Source of the DNA: Akkermansiaceae bacterium
Lineage (GTDB): Bacteria; Verrucomicrobiota; Verrucomicrobiia; Verrucomicrobiales; Akkermansiaceae
Assembly (NCBI GenBank): GCA_903908495.1
Contig: CAIVSK010000222.1
Location: 1 to 64,000 of the forward strand
Length of the DNA: 64,000 nucleotides
Direction of reading: 5' to 3'
In this document: in pieces, positions 1 through 8,159 of the stretch
Layout of the letters: every line of letters begins with the position of its first letter
Numbering within the stretch: position 1 is the stretch's first letter
Made by a program: the position numbers and the translations under genes
Notes under the pieces: model-generated
The model's database searches: none
Told to the model about the DNA's origin: nothing
The model's input: only the letters and a program-made list of their open reading frames with translations

Positions 1-195
1 CGACCTCCGCCCATGAGCATCCGGCCGAGTTTCTGTTGGCGACCGCTCCTGCTCAGTGGAATGCCGATGGCCCGGGACAGCCTGGATTGGGCGGCAGAGA
101 CACCCAAGAAACGCCGCCATGAAAAGCCACCCCTGTTCATGATGTCTGAATTGGTTCCCGACTTGAACTGCGAACAAAGCGGCCTATGCCCATAC
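1..195. other. Window edge, no confident gene
   Basis: An open frame enters from the left edge on the plus strand and stops at 120-122. It could be the last 39 residues of an upstream gene, but the piece is too short to recognise and its codon use is not convincing. The rest of the stretch up to the small minus-strand gene at 196 shows no RNA gene, repeat or clear terminator. Confidence 0.3.
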
Positions 196-456
196 CTACG
201 CCTGCTTCAGCAGCTTCTCGACCTTGGCCTTGGTCGTCGCTGTGTGCTTGCCATCGACCAACCTCGCGCCTTCAAGGACCATCTTCAACGCGGCCAGTGC
301 TGCTTCGGCGGCTGCGAACGATTTAGCCTCGTCGCCGTATACCTTGTCGGAGAAATACTTGGTGAAGGACGAGCCCTTACGATTGATGGCGAGACGCCAG
401 CCTTGGAAGGCGGCGGTTTCATAGGTCATGCGCGTCAGGTTCTTGATCGATTTCAT
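196..456 (-). CDS. Small AP2/integrase-like DNA-binding domain protein (copy 1)
   Basis: This 86-residue basic protein is nearly identical in length and sequence to the product at 46370-46630. The core runs from residue 19 to about 60: GWRLAINRKGS, then FTKYFSDKVYGDE, then an Ala-rich helix (SFAAAEAALAAL). The pattern of W-x-x-x-I-x-R-x-G, a Phe-x-Asp-x-x-Tyr-Gly turn and a following Ala-rich helix resembles bacterial AP2/ERF-like domains, which bind DNA through a three-stranded sheet packed on one helix. There is no signal peptide. The start is fixed by the paralogue, which begins with the same residues MKSIKNLTRMTYET. A matching promoter lies upstream. The function is unknown; a nucleoid or transcription role is an inference. 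Confidence 0.7.
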   Translation of the reverse strand: MKSIKNLTRMTYETAAFQGWRLAINRKGSSFTKYFSDKVYGDEAKSFAAAEAALAALKMVLEGARLVDGKHTATTKAKVEKLLKQA

Positions 457-506
457 GGGGGGATGAGTTTGAGGTGGGGTGGGGGTTGAGATCCTTGTCC
501 GCCACT

Positions 507-535
507 CGTCTAGCCGTTATCAGGGGACGTGCCAA
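507..535 (-). promoter_or_regulatory. Promoter of AP2-like copy 1
   Basis: Read on the minus strand, TTGGCA is followed after exactly 17 nt by TAGACG, 50 nt before the ATG at 456. The paralogue at 46370 has TTGGCA, 17 nt, TAGAGA in the equivalent place, and about 10 of the 17 spacer positions also match. Conservation between two loci 46 kb apart supports a sigma-70-like promoter. Confidence 0.55.
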
Positions 536-602
536 GTGCTTTCGTTGCGTCAACACCGGCAGATGATGGCACTTGACCCAGCAAGTGTCGTTGTCCAGGG
601 AT

Positions 603-2015
603 TTATTTTGAGTCGTAGTTCATTTGAATCGCGCCAGCTCGGAAATGTACTCCTGTCGGGCACCACGAAATCATTGGGTCGATATTGATTGCCCCCATTT
701 CAAGCTCTACTGCGTATTCCTTGAGTGGATCATTTGTTTGAAACGGCCCGGATAAAAGAATTGTTCCGTTAGATGCTGTGATTGTCTTTTCTGCAAGAAC
801 CACTCTATCACCGGTGATGGGATATGAGACCAATGAAAGGCTCACATGGCCTTGGCCGGTGCTTTGGTCCGAGCGCCAAGGAACGCCTCCCGTAACTATA
901 TTGCTTTCCACATCAACACTAAGACTGTTGATTTTTGAAATATTCTGAGTATCAAGGACTCGCTGAAGCTTCGATGAAGCCATCGTTCCATCGATACTCG
1001 TATATTGATGTGGCAACTGCATTAAAGGCCTGCCAGCAGGGCTGGCGTTGTCTTGTTGAGGACCAGACGAGCTTATCTTTGAAAATGAGATTAAGGCAGT
1101 TGTTAAGCCTGTTTTCTGAATCAATTTCGTAGCGCTTTCAGCGGACTTTGCTATCTGCGCCGTTAACGCAAACGGCACCGCTAGCACCTTCTGCCTCGGA
1201 GATTGTGCGACGCCATCAACGGATAGCTCAAGCCATTGTTCGGATCCTGAAGCGAGTGCGCCCAAAATGCCGCTGGCCGAGTAGCGGTAGGTGGCTGTGA
1301 CGGATGCGGCGGCAGCAGGGGCCGTCGCGTAGGTGGCAGTGATCGTGCCGCCGGTGTAATTGACCACAAAGGGCGCGGGCGGCGCAGCGATGCTGATCGT
1401 TGCGCCGGAGGTGTAGCCACTGCCCGCATTGGTGATGGTGATGGCGGTGACCGCGCCGCCTGAGACGGTGGCGGTGGCGGTGGCGCCCGAGCCATTGCCG
1501 GTGATCGTGACGGCGGGAGCGCTGGTGTACCCGGAACCGCCACTGGTCACGGTTTTGTCCACCACGAAGCCATACATGACAATGGCTGTAGCAGTGGCGA
1601 GTGAGCCGGGGTTGCCGGTGGTCTCGTTCCAATTGTAGGTGCCATCGGTCACGCTGGCGGTCCCGGCGATGACCGGGGTGCGGGAGAGCGCCTTTTGATA
1701 GGTGAGCGAGGTGCCGTCGGTGGTGGCGAGAGTTTCGGTGACGAGAGTGCTGCTGGTTCCCTCTGCACCGAACTGGAAGCTATAGACGCCATTGGCATCG
1801 ACGGTGACGCTGCCCATGGTTTCTGAATAGAGCTGGGTGCCGCTGGTGGCCGCATCGTAGATTTTAAGGCTCATCGCCTTGCTGCCGGGTTGCGGGACGC
1901 CAGCGGCATTGGTCAGGCGGCCTTGGTAGTTGATCGCAGAGGGCGCGGCGGCGGACGCAAGCTGGGCAGCGACGACCAGCAGGGCGAGCGGGAGCAGGTG
2001 GTGGAGTGTTTTCAT
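603..2015 (-). CDS. Secreted repeat protein with an N-terminal INYQGRL module
   Basis: The product is about 470 residues and begins with a clear signal peptide (MKTLHHLLPLALLVVAAQLASA). The ATG at 2015 is chosen because the frame is open further upstream only through the end of the preceding gene. After the signal comes a module starting INYQGRLTNAAG and containing KIYDAATSGTQLYSE. This module is common at the N-terminus of surface or fibre-like proteins of Verrucomicrobiota and relatives. Residues around 160-250 hold tandem Gly/Thr-rich units of the type GSGYTSAPAVTITGNGSG. The C-terminal 170 residues have no recognisable family. It starts 22 nt after the stop of the gene at 2038-2661, so the two are probably co-transcribed. 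The exact role is unknown; extracytoplasmic location is well supported. Confidence 0.7.
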   Translation of the reverse strand: MKTLHHLLPLALLVVAAQLASAAAPSAINYQGRLTNAAGVPQPGSKAMSLKIYDAATSGTQLYSETMGSVTVDANGVYSFQFGAEGTSSTLVTETLATTDGTSLTYQKALSRTPVIAGTASVTDGTYNWNETTGNPGSLATATAIVMYGFVVDKTVTSGGSGYTSAPAVTITGNGSGATATATVSGGAVTAITITNAGSGYTSGATISIAAPPAPFVVNYTGGTITATYATAPAAAASVTATYRYSASGILGALASGSEQWLELSVDGVAQSPRQKVLAVPFALTAQIAKSAESATKLIQKTGLTTALISFSKISSSGPQQDNASPAGRPLMQLPHQYTSIDGTMASSKLQRVLDTQNISKINSLSVDVESNIVTGGVPWRSDQSTGQGHVSLSLVSYPITGDRVVLAEKTITASNGTILLSGPFQTNDPLKEYAVELEMGAINIDPMISWCPTGVHFRAGAIQMNYDSK

Positions 2016-2037
2016 GGGATCAAACGGTTTGGAAAAA

Positions 2038-2661
2038 TCAGGGAATGAGAATCTGGACACGAAAGAAGAAGTTGGAAGGGTGGGTGTCGCTGTGGAGCGG
2101 ACCGGTCGGAATTCTGGTCTCGTCAAAGTCGAAGGGTTGCTGGGAGCCGTCGCCGGTCAAGGTCGCTTGCAGCGTCCAACTCTTTAGGTCACGGGAAGCC
2201 CAAATTTCATAGTTGCGGCCCGCCACGGTTTGAATGGGCATGTGGAAGATGCCGGCGGTAAAACTCCCTTGCGGTCGGAACACGGAGGCTGCGCTGTTCG
2301 GGTCAGTGCCCGCGAGATACTCCATCAAATTGGAAGCTCCGTCGTGATCCGGGTCGGCGTTGGGATCGAGCCCCAGGTGGCCGAAATGGAGCGTTTCCCA
2401 GGCATCTGGCAGGCCGTTGCCGTCGCTATCCGTAGCAGCCGGAGCCACCGGATAGAGCACCTCGATCAGGCCGGGGTGGAGGACGGTCGCAGCGCCCTGG
2501 GTGGGCAGGGTGGCGAAGGCCGCGCCGATGGATGAGTGGTTGCTAAGGGCGCCACCGGAGGACTTGCCGCCGCCGGAGTCGATTTCGGCAGGGGCCGGGG
2601 TGAGCGCTGCCAGAAGCACACAAAGGACGAGCGGCGTGGAAGTCGAATGACGAAAGTTCAT
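2038..2661 (-). CDS. Secreted protein with Asp-rich calcium-binding-like motifs
   Basis: This 207-residue protein has a signal peptide (residues 1 to about 25, ending APA). It contains two Asp-rich motifs, DSDGNGLPDAWE and DPDHDGASNLMEYLAG. They resemble thrombospondin type-3 or dockerin-like calcium loops, which in Verrucomicrobiota sit before a C-terminal beta domain. The last 90 residues (YEIWASRDLKSWTLQATL) match that beta domain, which also ends the larger secreted proteins in this window. It is the first gene of a two-gene unit with 603-2015. A perfect inverted repeat lies 3 nt before its ATG (2664-2690) and could affect transcription or ribosome access. No enzymatic function is apparent. 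Confidence 0.7.
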   Translation of the reverse strand: MNFRHSTSTPLVLCVLLAALTPAPAEIDSGGGKSSGGALSNHSSIGAAFATLPTQGAATVLHPGLIEVLYPVAPAATDSDGNGLPDAWETLHFGHLGLDPNADPDHDGASNLMEYLAGTDPNSAASVFRPQGSFTAGIFHMPIQTVAGRNYEIWASRDLKSWTLQATLTGDGSQQPFDFDETRIPTGPLHSDTHPSNFFFRVQILIP

Positions 2662-2663
2662 GG

Positions 2664-2690
2664 CAGGAAGGACGGGAATTGTCCTTCCTG
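2664..2690 (-). promoter_or_regulatory. Perfect 10-bp inverted repeat just before the start codon
   Basis: Arms CAGGAAGGAC and GTCCTTCCTG flank a 7-nt loop and end 2 nt before the ATG at 2661. In the mRNA this would form a stable hairpin abutting the start codon. The purine-rich part that could act as a Shine-Dalgarno sequence sits in the 5' arm. It could be a dimeric operator or a translational control element; the sequence alone does not decide. Confidence 0.5.
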
Positions 2691-3024
2691 GTGGACCGGA
2701 AATTGTTTCCCTGAACTCCTTCTGGAAATTTCAAATTCGAATGAACATGAATGTTTGGAACGGGTCAACAAAACATTGCACTCTCCGCAGTTTTTTGTAT
2801 AGTCTGAGCCGTGCAACCTGCTCAAGCAGCTGACTCTTGGCCGGAAGGCCGTGGCGGCTTTGAAGTCGACCGGGTGAATCGTCCTTGTAATTGTGTCACT
2901 GGATGCGTCGACGTTTTCCCATCCTCATTTCTTAGCCCCCAGGCCCATACAAAGCGTCACTGCGTCGCATGGTGCTCGGCTCTTGCACGCCCCATGCTCC
3001 CCGCGCTCAAGGGGCGGATTGACT
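2691..3024. other. Intergenic region without a gene
   Basis: No coding frame here is convincing. A plus-strand promoter-like pair, TTGCAC at 2776 and TATAGT at 2798 with 16 nt between, points into a stretch with no plus-strand gene. It may be fortuitous or may make an unrecognised small RNA. Convergence with the transposase end at 3025 gives no clear terminator. Confidence 0.35.
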
Positions 3025-4122
3025 TCAAACACCCACCCGCAAATCCCTGACACTCCACAGCAGTCCCTTCGCGCCACTGCCGCTACCCCTCATCACCCGC
3101 GCTCCATCCTTACGCCTGCTGCTGAAGCGCTCCCGTGCCCGTGCAAACGCCTCATTCACAAATACCTTGCTGCCGATCACCGACCCGTCCGTGAAATATC
3201 TCACCCGGCAATGCAACATCTTCGCAAATCCAAGATCCTTCAGGACTGTGCCGTTGTCTTTGCCTTCTAACATCTCGGCCGTATTTAGCGTGTTTCGGCC
3301 TGCACGATTTCCGGCTACAGCCACGTCGACTCGCCCCGGATTGCGTCCCAAGGCCAGGCCCATCAACCGCCGGTAGACGTGCGAGACATCCTGCCATTTT
3401 TCCGCCTCGAAGCCCACTCCCTGATCGCAAAAATACGCCCGCACCAACCCCTCACGCGCTTTCTTTCCGTTCCCTTTCCTCCCGCCGCCTACCGCTTCCC
3501 CATAACTGCTCCATCGATAATCCGCTGGGTCCTTGACCATCCCCGCACGCACCGGATTGAGGTCGATGTAGGCCGCCATCGTCCGCGCTGCCAGCCCGCT
3601 TTCCACGATCACGCTCTTAAAGCGTTCTTCCCACAAGGTTCCTGAACGCGAATGCACCCGGTTGAACCACCGCGTGAACCGAATCAGCAAACCCTTCATA
3701 TACTCACTCAAATCATGCATCCGGTAGGTGAACCGGACATGAATGGCCGCCGCCCGTGCAACACCCGCAGCATCGTCCTCGCCAACAGCGCACTTCCTCG
3801 CCTCCGCCAATTCCACCGCTACACCAGCCACCACCACCTCGGAATAAAGCCCACCAAGACGTTGCAGCAACTCCTCGTCACGTAACCCGCCAACCGCCAT
3901 CGGCGGGACTTCCAGCAATAGGTGAAAATGGTTGGACATCACACAATACGACAATACCCGGCATCCTGAGAAGTTCTCATACATCCGCATGAACATTCGG
4001 AACGCCTCGCATTCCCGCTGCTCAAACACAAACCGCCGATCCACCACCCGCGATATACAGTGGTATATCACAGGCTTCGTAACCGAGTCCTTCCAACCCG
4101 CCAGCCATCGTGACCTGCGCAT
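3025..4122 (-). CDS. REP-associated tyrosine transposase (IS200/Y1 family)
   Basis: This 365-residue single-strand transposase belongs to the Y1/HUH superfamily. The N-terminus has the usual YHCISRVVDRRFVF start, the HUH metal motif is in MSNHFHLLLEVP (residues ~63-74), and the catalytic Tyr is expected in AAYIDLNPVRAGMV. It is longer than IS200 enzymes; the extra C-terminal 150 residues are typical of the RAYT-like branch, which is usually single-copy and linked to short palindromic REP sequences. The gene appears intact, starting at the ATG at 4122 (MRRSRWLAG). REP-like hairpins are found at 62536-62611, and a 25-bp element upstream (4160-4184) recurs at 14959. No flanking terminal repeats or target duplication are visible, so it may be a domesticated housekeeping-type copy. 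Confidence 0.9.
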   Translation of the reverse strand: MRRSRWLAGWKDSVTKPVIYHCISRVVDRRFVFEQRECEAFRMFMRMYENFSGCRVLSYCVMSNHFHLLLEVPPMAVGGLRDEELLQRLGGLYSEVVVAGVAVELAEARKCAVGEDDAAGVARAAAIHVRFTYRMHDLSEYMKGLLIRFTRWFNRVHSRSGTLWEERFKSVIVESGLAARTMAAYIDLNPVRAGMVKDPADYRWSSYGEAVGGGRKGNGKKAREGLVRAYFCDQGVGFEAEKWQDVSHVYRRLMGLALGRNPGRVDVAVAGNRAGRNTLNTAEMLEGKDNGTVLKDLGFAKMLHCRVRYFTDGSVIGSKVFVNEAFARARERFSSRRKDGARVMRGSGSGAKGLLWSVRDLRVGV

Positions 4123-4159
4123 GTGACCACCCTACCACCGAAAACCGCACAATCCACAA

Positions 4160-4184
4160 GATTCTTTACTTTTTATCTGTCACC
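4160..4184. repeat. 25-bp element shared with 14959-14983
   Basis: The stretch beginning GATTCTTTAC and ending TATCTGTCACC occurs here and at 14959-14983 with a single mismatch. Here it lies about 38 bp upstream of the transposase start; there it abuts a recombinase fragment. It may be an end or promoter sequence carried by mobile DNA. Confidence 0.6.
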
Positions 4185-4264
4185 TTATACTTATACTTAA
4201 ACGATGGCAGGGCGGGGGGTCGGTTTCATGATCTATCAGGATGCTGGATGGAGGAGACTCGGAA

Positions 4265-7015
4265 TCACGGATTGGCTTGGGAAACGCCCACGCGGAAAAA
4301 CCTGGCTTTCTGCGGACCACGGGCGGAGTCAATCAATCCCGGATACGGCACCCGCACCGCCAGGATCTCTCCTGTGGCAGTGATGGGTTCCGGAGCCACC
4401 GCACTGGGCACCCAGCAGCCGTTTTCCAGGTCCGCGCTGAATTCCACTGTGTAGCTCAACCCGGCTGCCAGATAGTCTGTCCGGCGGCCGAACACCGCGT
4501 AATACATCCCGCCGTCCTCGATCATTTTCGGCGTACCTGGCGTGGTAACCGATGTTCCGTCATAGACGATGGACGCGCCCGACGAAACTCCCGGATTGGT
4601 GCCGAAGGCATATTCCAACAAATTGGAAAGACCGTCGCCGTCCGGGTCACCTGCGGGGGTTTTGACAGAGAGTGAAGGCCAGGTGGAATTGATCCAGAGG
4701 GAAAACGGATCGCTGGCGAAGGTCAGGGTGCCGGTGATTTGATCGAACATCCAGGTGTTGGTCCCAACGTTCTTGGACCAAACGCCGGATTGACTCGTGA
4801 AGGAGCCGAGCGAGCTGTTGACGGAAAGGGTGCCTCCATAATGCAATACAAGATTGGCTGCATCCACCAGCAACCAACTGATGCCGGAAGTGGTGTCGGC
4901 CCCCGACAGGTCGAGATAGATCTCGCCGTCAAGGGTGACCGATGGGGATCCGCCACCGGTTATCTTGTTAGAAACGCCGTTTGCTACCGGATAGAAGCGG
5001 GTGCTGCCGCCGGCGGCAAGAACCAGGGCACCGCCGGCCTCCACGGTGGTGTTACCGCGGTAGGTGTTGGAGCCGTAGAGCGTCAGGGTGCCCGCCCCGA
5101 GCTTTGTCAGACCGCCGTAGCCGGTGGCCGCGGCCATGAGGTTCGGGTGGATGCCGAGATTGCGGCCGTTGGAGTTGATGATAGCACCACCGCCGGCGAC
5201 ATAGGTGTTTTGGTTGCCGCCATAGAGCGTGATGAAGTCGGCGTTGTCGGCACCGATGGCGGTTAGTGTACCGCCATTGAAGGTCAGCCAGGCACTGTTG
5301 TTGGTTCCCACCTCGCGGTCGGCGACGCGCAGCGACGGAGTACGCAATTCGCCGCCATTGAGGTCCAGTTCGAAGGTCGCCCCGCTATGGACCGAGCCGT
5401 CCACGCCGTTGGTCGCCGTCACCGTCCCGCCCGCGATGACCAAACGACCCCAGTCGGCGCTGGCGGCGGAAGTGATGAAACGGCCCACGGTGACATCACC
5501 GCCGGCAATGGCCACCGTGGCGCGCCCTGCTGCCACGTCGCCCGCAAGAGTAACAGTGGCCACGTTCAGGGTCAGCGTGGGATGGACGGCGTACACTCCG
5601 TCATTGGCGCCGTTTCCCTGCACGGTGAGGGAGGTAGCGGTCAGACTGGTGCCGGAAAAGGTGGTGGAGGGAAAATTGATGCTGATGTTGCCCACGTTGA
5701 CCGACCCGGTGGTGATCGCATCCAGTGACACGGCGCCGCCCATCGAGGTGAAGAACGCGTTGTCGGGCCGGCCATTGTCCCACGTCGCTCCCGACCAGTT
5801 GGCATCGGTGCCGTTCCATAGCGCGGTGGCGGCACCATTGTTCCATGTGAGGTCGCGAGGCGCGTCGATCCACTGGGCATAGAGCGTGGTGGTGCCCGAA
5901 ATGGTGAAGGTATCGGCTGGATTGTAGGGCGTGCCGCTGCCGTCCGCCATGGTATTCCAGTGCGAGAGCGCATAGCCACCCGAACGTGCCAATCCGCCGG
6001 TATTGCCCAGGACCGTCACGGTGGCGCCGGAGAAATAACTATTGGTATCGGCCGGGGGGCTGCCCCCGGTGTAGCCGTTGCCGTTATAGATCAGCGCATA
6101 GCTGCTGTTGGCAAGCCAGCGGGCATACAGCTTCGTGTCGCTGGTGATGGCGAAGGTGTCGGCCGGGTTGTAGTTGGAGCCCGAGCCATCGGCGGCGGTG
6201 TTCCAGCCGAGGAGCGAGTTCCCCGTCTTGGTCAGACTGCCGACACCCAGCACGGTCACCGTCGCGCCGCTGGCATACGGGCCGTTGGAATCCACGGGCG
6301 CGCTGCCACCGTCGCTGCCGTTGCCGTCATAAGTCACCGTGGCATGGGCGGGCCGCGCGGTCAGGGTGAAATTGGAGATCTTCACCTGACCGATATTTCC
6401 GGCACCGGCCACACTCGTAAACCAACCGACATAGGCAAGTCCCTGTGAATTCGTCCAACCGGGGGCACCGGTGTTGAGCGTGACGGTAAGCGTCTTGGTT
6501 TGGCCGCCGCGCACCAGGCCGCGGTCACTGTTGCCGTCGCTGAGATCGGCGACAAAGTTGCCGGGCACCCAATTGCTTGGATTCTGGGTAAACCCGAGGG
6601 TGAACCATTCCACATTGCTCCATGCCGCCGCATCGATGGCCGCGGTGAGAGTATAGATTGCCCCGGCCACCGGCGTGAACGCCAGATAGTTGCTGCTACT
6701 GGGCATGGCGTAGCCGCTGCCGGTCTGGCCCCACCCGCCGGTCTCCGCGTTGAACGTCCAGCTGGAGGCTGAATAATTGCCGCCGCCCGGCGTCGGGTCC
6801 GTGCCCCGCACGCTCGGCGCGGTCCCGGCCAGCGACGAGGTGTAAGGACTGCCGCGACCTGTGCCCGGGGTGGTGAACGAATCCTGATAGATGGTGGTGT
6901 CGGCCAGGACGGTGGCTGAACCAGCCGCGAACAGGGCGGCCGCAAGGAATGCCCGGGACGGACGAATGAAGATTGTCATGAGGGACGGCATGCTCGGTAT
7001 GGACGGTTTTTTCAT
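4265..7015 (-). CDS. Large secreted protein with InlB-type and beta-strand repeats
   Basis: The product is about 916 residues. The start at 7015 (MKKPSIPSMPSLM) gives a signal peptide ending SATVLA. Residues ~40-225 form a jelly-roll-like region starting TTIYQDSF. Residues ~226-303 and ~304-383 are two tandem InlB/Listeria-Bacteroides repeats (VTYDGNG...GWNTAADGSG...LYARW). A pectin-lyase-like beta region follows, with an autotransporter-associated repeat (LTKLGAGTLTLYGSNTY, ~residue 650). The C-terminus has the calcium-like motif DPDGDGLSNLLEYAFG and the common terminal beta module. It is divergent from the AraC gene at 7181 with a shared regulatory site between them. It is probably a surface glycan-binding or adhesion protein of the carbohydrate region; no catalytic residues are recognised. 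Confidence 0.75.
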   Translation of the reverse strand: MKKPSIPSMPSLMTIFIRPSRAFLAAALFAAGSATVLADTTIYQDSFTTPGTGRGSPYTSSLAGTAPSVRGTDPTPGGGNYSASSWTFNAETGGWGQTGSGYAMPSSSNYLAFTPVAGAIYTLTAAIDAAAWSNVEWFTLGFTQNPSNWVPGNFVADLSDGNSDRGLVRGGQTKTLTVTLNTGAPGWTNSQGLAYVGWFTSVAGAGNIGQVKISNFTLTARPAHATVTYDGNGSDGGSAPVDSNGPYASGATVTVLGVGSLTKTGNSLLGWNTAADGSGSNYNPADTFAITSDTKLYARWLANSSYALIYNGNGYTGGSPPADTNSYFSGATVTVLGNTGGLARSGGYALSHWNTMADGSGTPYNPADTFTISGTTTLYAQWIDAPRDLTWNNGAATALWNGTDANWSGATWDNGRPDNAFFTSMGGAVSLDAITTGSVNVGNISINFPSTTFSGTSLTATSLTVQGNGANDGVYAVHPTLTLNVATVTLAGDVAAGRATVAIAGGDVTVGRFITSAASADWGRLVIAGGTVTATNGVDGSVHSGATFELDLNGGELRTPSLRVADREVGTNNSAWLTFNGGTLTAIGADNADFITLYGGNQNTYVAGGGAIINSNGRNLGIHPNLMAAATGYGGLTKLGAGTLTLYGSNTYRGNTTVEAGGALVLAAGGSTRFYPVANGVSNKITGGGSPSVTLDGEIYLDLSGADTTSGISWLLVDAANLVLHYGGTLSVNSSLGSFTSQSGVWSKNVGTNTWMFDQITGTLTFASDPFSLWINSTWPSLSVKTPAGDPDGDGLSNLLEYAFGTNPGVSSGASIVYDGTSVTTPGTPKMIEDGGMYYAVFGRRTDYLAAGLSYTVEFSADLENGCWVPSAVAPEPITATGEILAVRVPYPGLIDSARGPQKARFFRVGVSQANP

Positions 7016-7122
7016 GGGCGATTGGATGTCGGATTTGGAGCTGTAAGAATCATCCGGGTGCGGAGATATCCGGAAAACGCAACGCACGCCTGACAACCTG
7101 TCAGTAAGACAACGGGTTTACC

Positions 7123-7156
7123 ATGGACAAATCCTCAAAATTCTTGCACTTTTGCC
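7123..7156. promoter_or_regulatory. Putative AraC-regulator site A (divergent promoter region)
   Basis: This 34-bp stretch begins ATGGACAAATCC and contains TTCTTGCAC. It recurs as site B at 14736-14769, with identical 12-nt and 8-nt blocks, and more loosely at 24048-24081 (23 of 34 positions). Here it lies 107 nt upstream of the beta-repeat gene start at 7015 and 24 nt upstream of the araC-type start at 7181. This is a typical place for an autoregulated divergent operator. The assignment to the neighbouring regulator is an inference. Confidence 0.55.
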
Positions 7157-7180
7157 TTTGTCTTCAGGATTCACGCCGCC

Positions 7181-8059
7181 ATGAAATTGATCGACACCAC
7201 CGACGCGAGGGCGCACGCCCGCATGAGAACCCTTGTCAGCAACTCCAGCGCGGAACGCGAATGCCAGCTTGCCGGGAAATTCCGCATTCATCTGGTGGGC
7301 ATGTATTTTGCCGAGGTAGGATCGGAGTGGGGATCGGATCGAAAACAACAAAGTGACTACCTGCATCACATCGAAGTGGTCTTGTCAGGCCGGCGGCAGG
7401 TGGTCCATGAGCGGGTGGTCCATGCTCTCGAACCGGGACAGGTCTGGTTTCTGCCTGGCAACACTCCGGTGGAACGGCGCTGCAAGGAAGAGTGCGAGGT
7501 TTTGTTTTTCAAATTGAGCTGCGAATGGCTGCCGGGAGTGGATCCGCTGTTCGATTGGCCCGGCCGCGAACCGCGGAAAATCGGCGGCTTCGATCCGGCG
7601 GAGTGGCGCCGGTGGCTGGAGCCTGATAGAACCATCGGCGTGGCCGGCTTGTTAGAGCTGCGCGGGCACTTGCTGTCGTGGATGGCCGTGGCAGTGCCGG
7701 AGATCGACGAGGTGATCACGCGCCATTTGGAGACGCACACCCAGTTCACGGAGGTGTTCAAGTTCATCGAGCGCAACCTTGGAGCGGACTTGCGTCTAGG
7801 GCCGCTGGCCAAGACCTACGGCACCACCCTGGATGCATTTTCGATGGCGTTTTCCCGCAGCACCGGCATGAGTCCCAAAGATTACCTGACCCGCCGCCTC
7901 AATCAGGAGGCGTTGCAGTGGGTGATCAACTCCGATCTCAAGATGAAGGAAATCGCCGACAAGCTGCGCTTCAGCGACGAGTATTACTTCAGCCGGTTCT
8001 TCAAGAAGCTCAACGGCAGTGCGCCGGCGAGCTATCGCCGGCGGTGGTTGCGCGGATGA
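7181..8059 (+). CDS. AraC-family transcriptional regulator
   Basis: The protein has 292 residues. The N-terminal ~150 residues form a cupin-like sensor domain (HHIEVVLSGRRQVVHERVVHALEPGQVWFLPGN), the usual sugar-binding half of AraC proteins. Residues ~190-292 carry two helix-turn-helix motifs: LGPLAKTYGTTLDAFSMAF with STGMSPKDYLTRRL, then MKEIADKLRFSDEYYFSRFFKKLNGSAPASYRRRW, which is the AraC signature. It is transcribed away from the beta-repeat gene at 4265-7015 and faces the glycosidase at 8160. A decayed duplicate of its first ~65 bp lies at 14797. It likely activates the surrounding carbohydrate genes in response to a sugar; the inducer cannot be read from sequence. Confidence 0.92.
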   Translation: MKLIDTTDARAHARMRTLVSNSSAERECQLAGKFRIHLVGMYFAEVGSEWGSDRKQQSDYLHHIEVVLSGRRQVVHERVVHALEPGQVWFLPGNTPVERRCKEECEVLFFKLSCEWLPGVDPLFDWPGREPRKIGGFDPAEWRRWLEPDRTIGVAGLLELRGHLLSWMAVAVPEIDEVITRHLETHTQFTEVFKFIERNLGADLRLGPLAKTYGTTLDAFSMAFSRSTGMSPKDYLTRRLNQEALQWVINSDLKMKEIADKLRFSDEYYFSRFFKKLNGSAPASYRRRWLRG

Positions 8060-8159
8060 GCGAGTGGTTGAGGAGAATCCGGCGGCCCGGATCAAGGAAG
8101 GGTAACGTCGCGGTGGTTGGCTGGATAGAAACCGCCGTAAATCGAGATCCGCGGTCGCC

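Noticed and set aside
4050-4072. Palindrome GATATAC/GTATATC
   Set aside because: It lies inside the coding sequence for a conserved part of the transposase (VIYHCISR), so it is explained by the protein.
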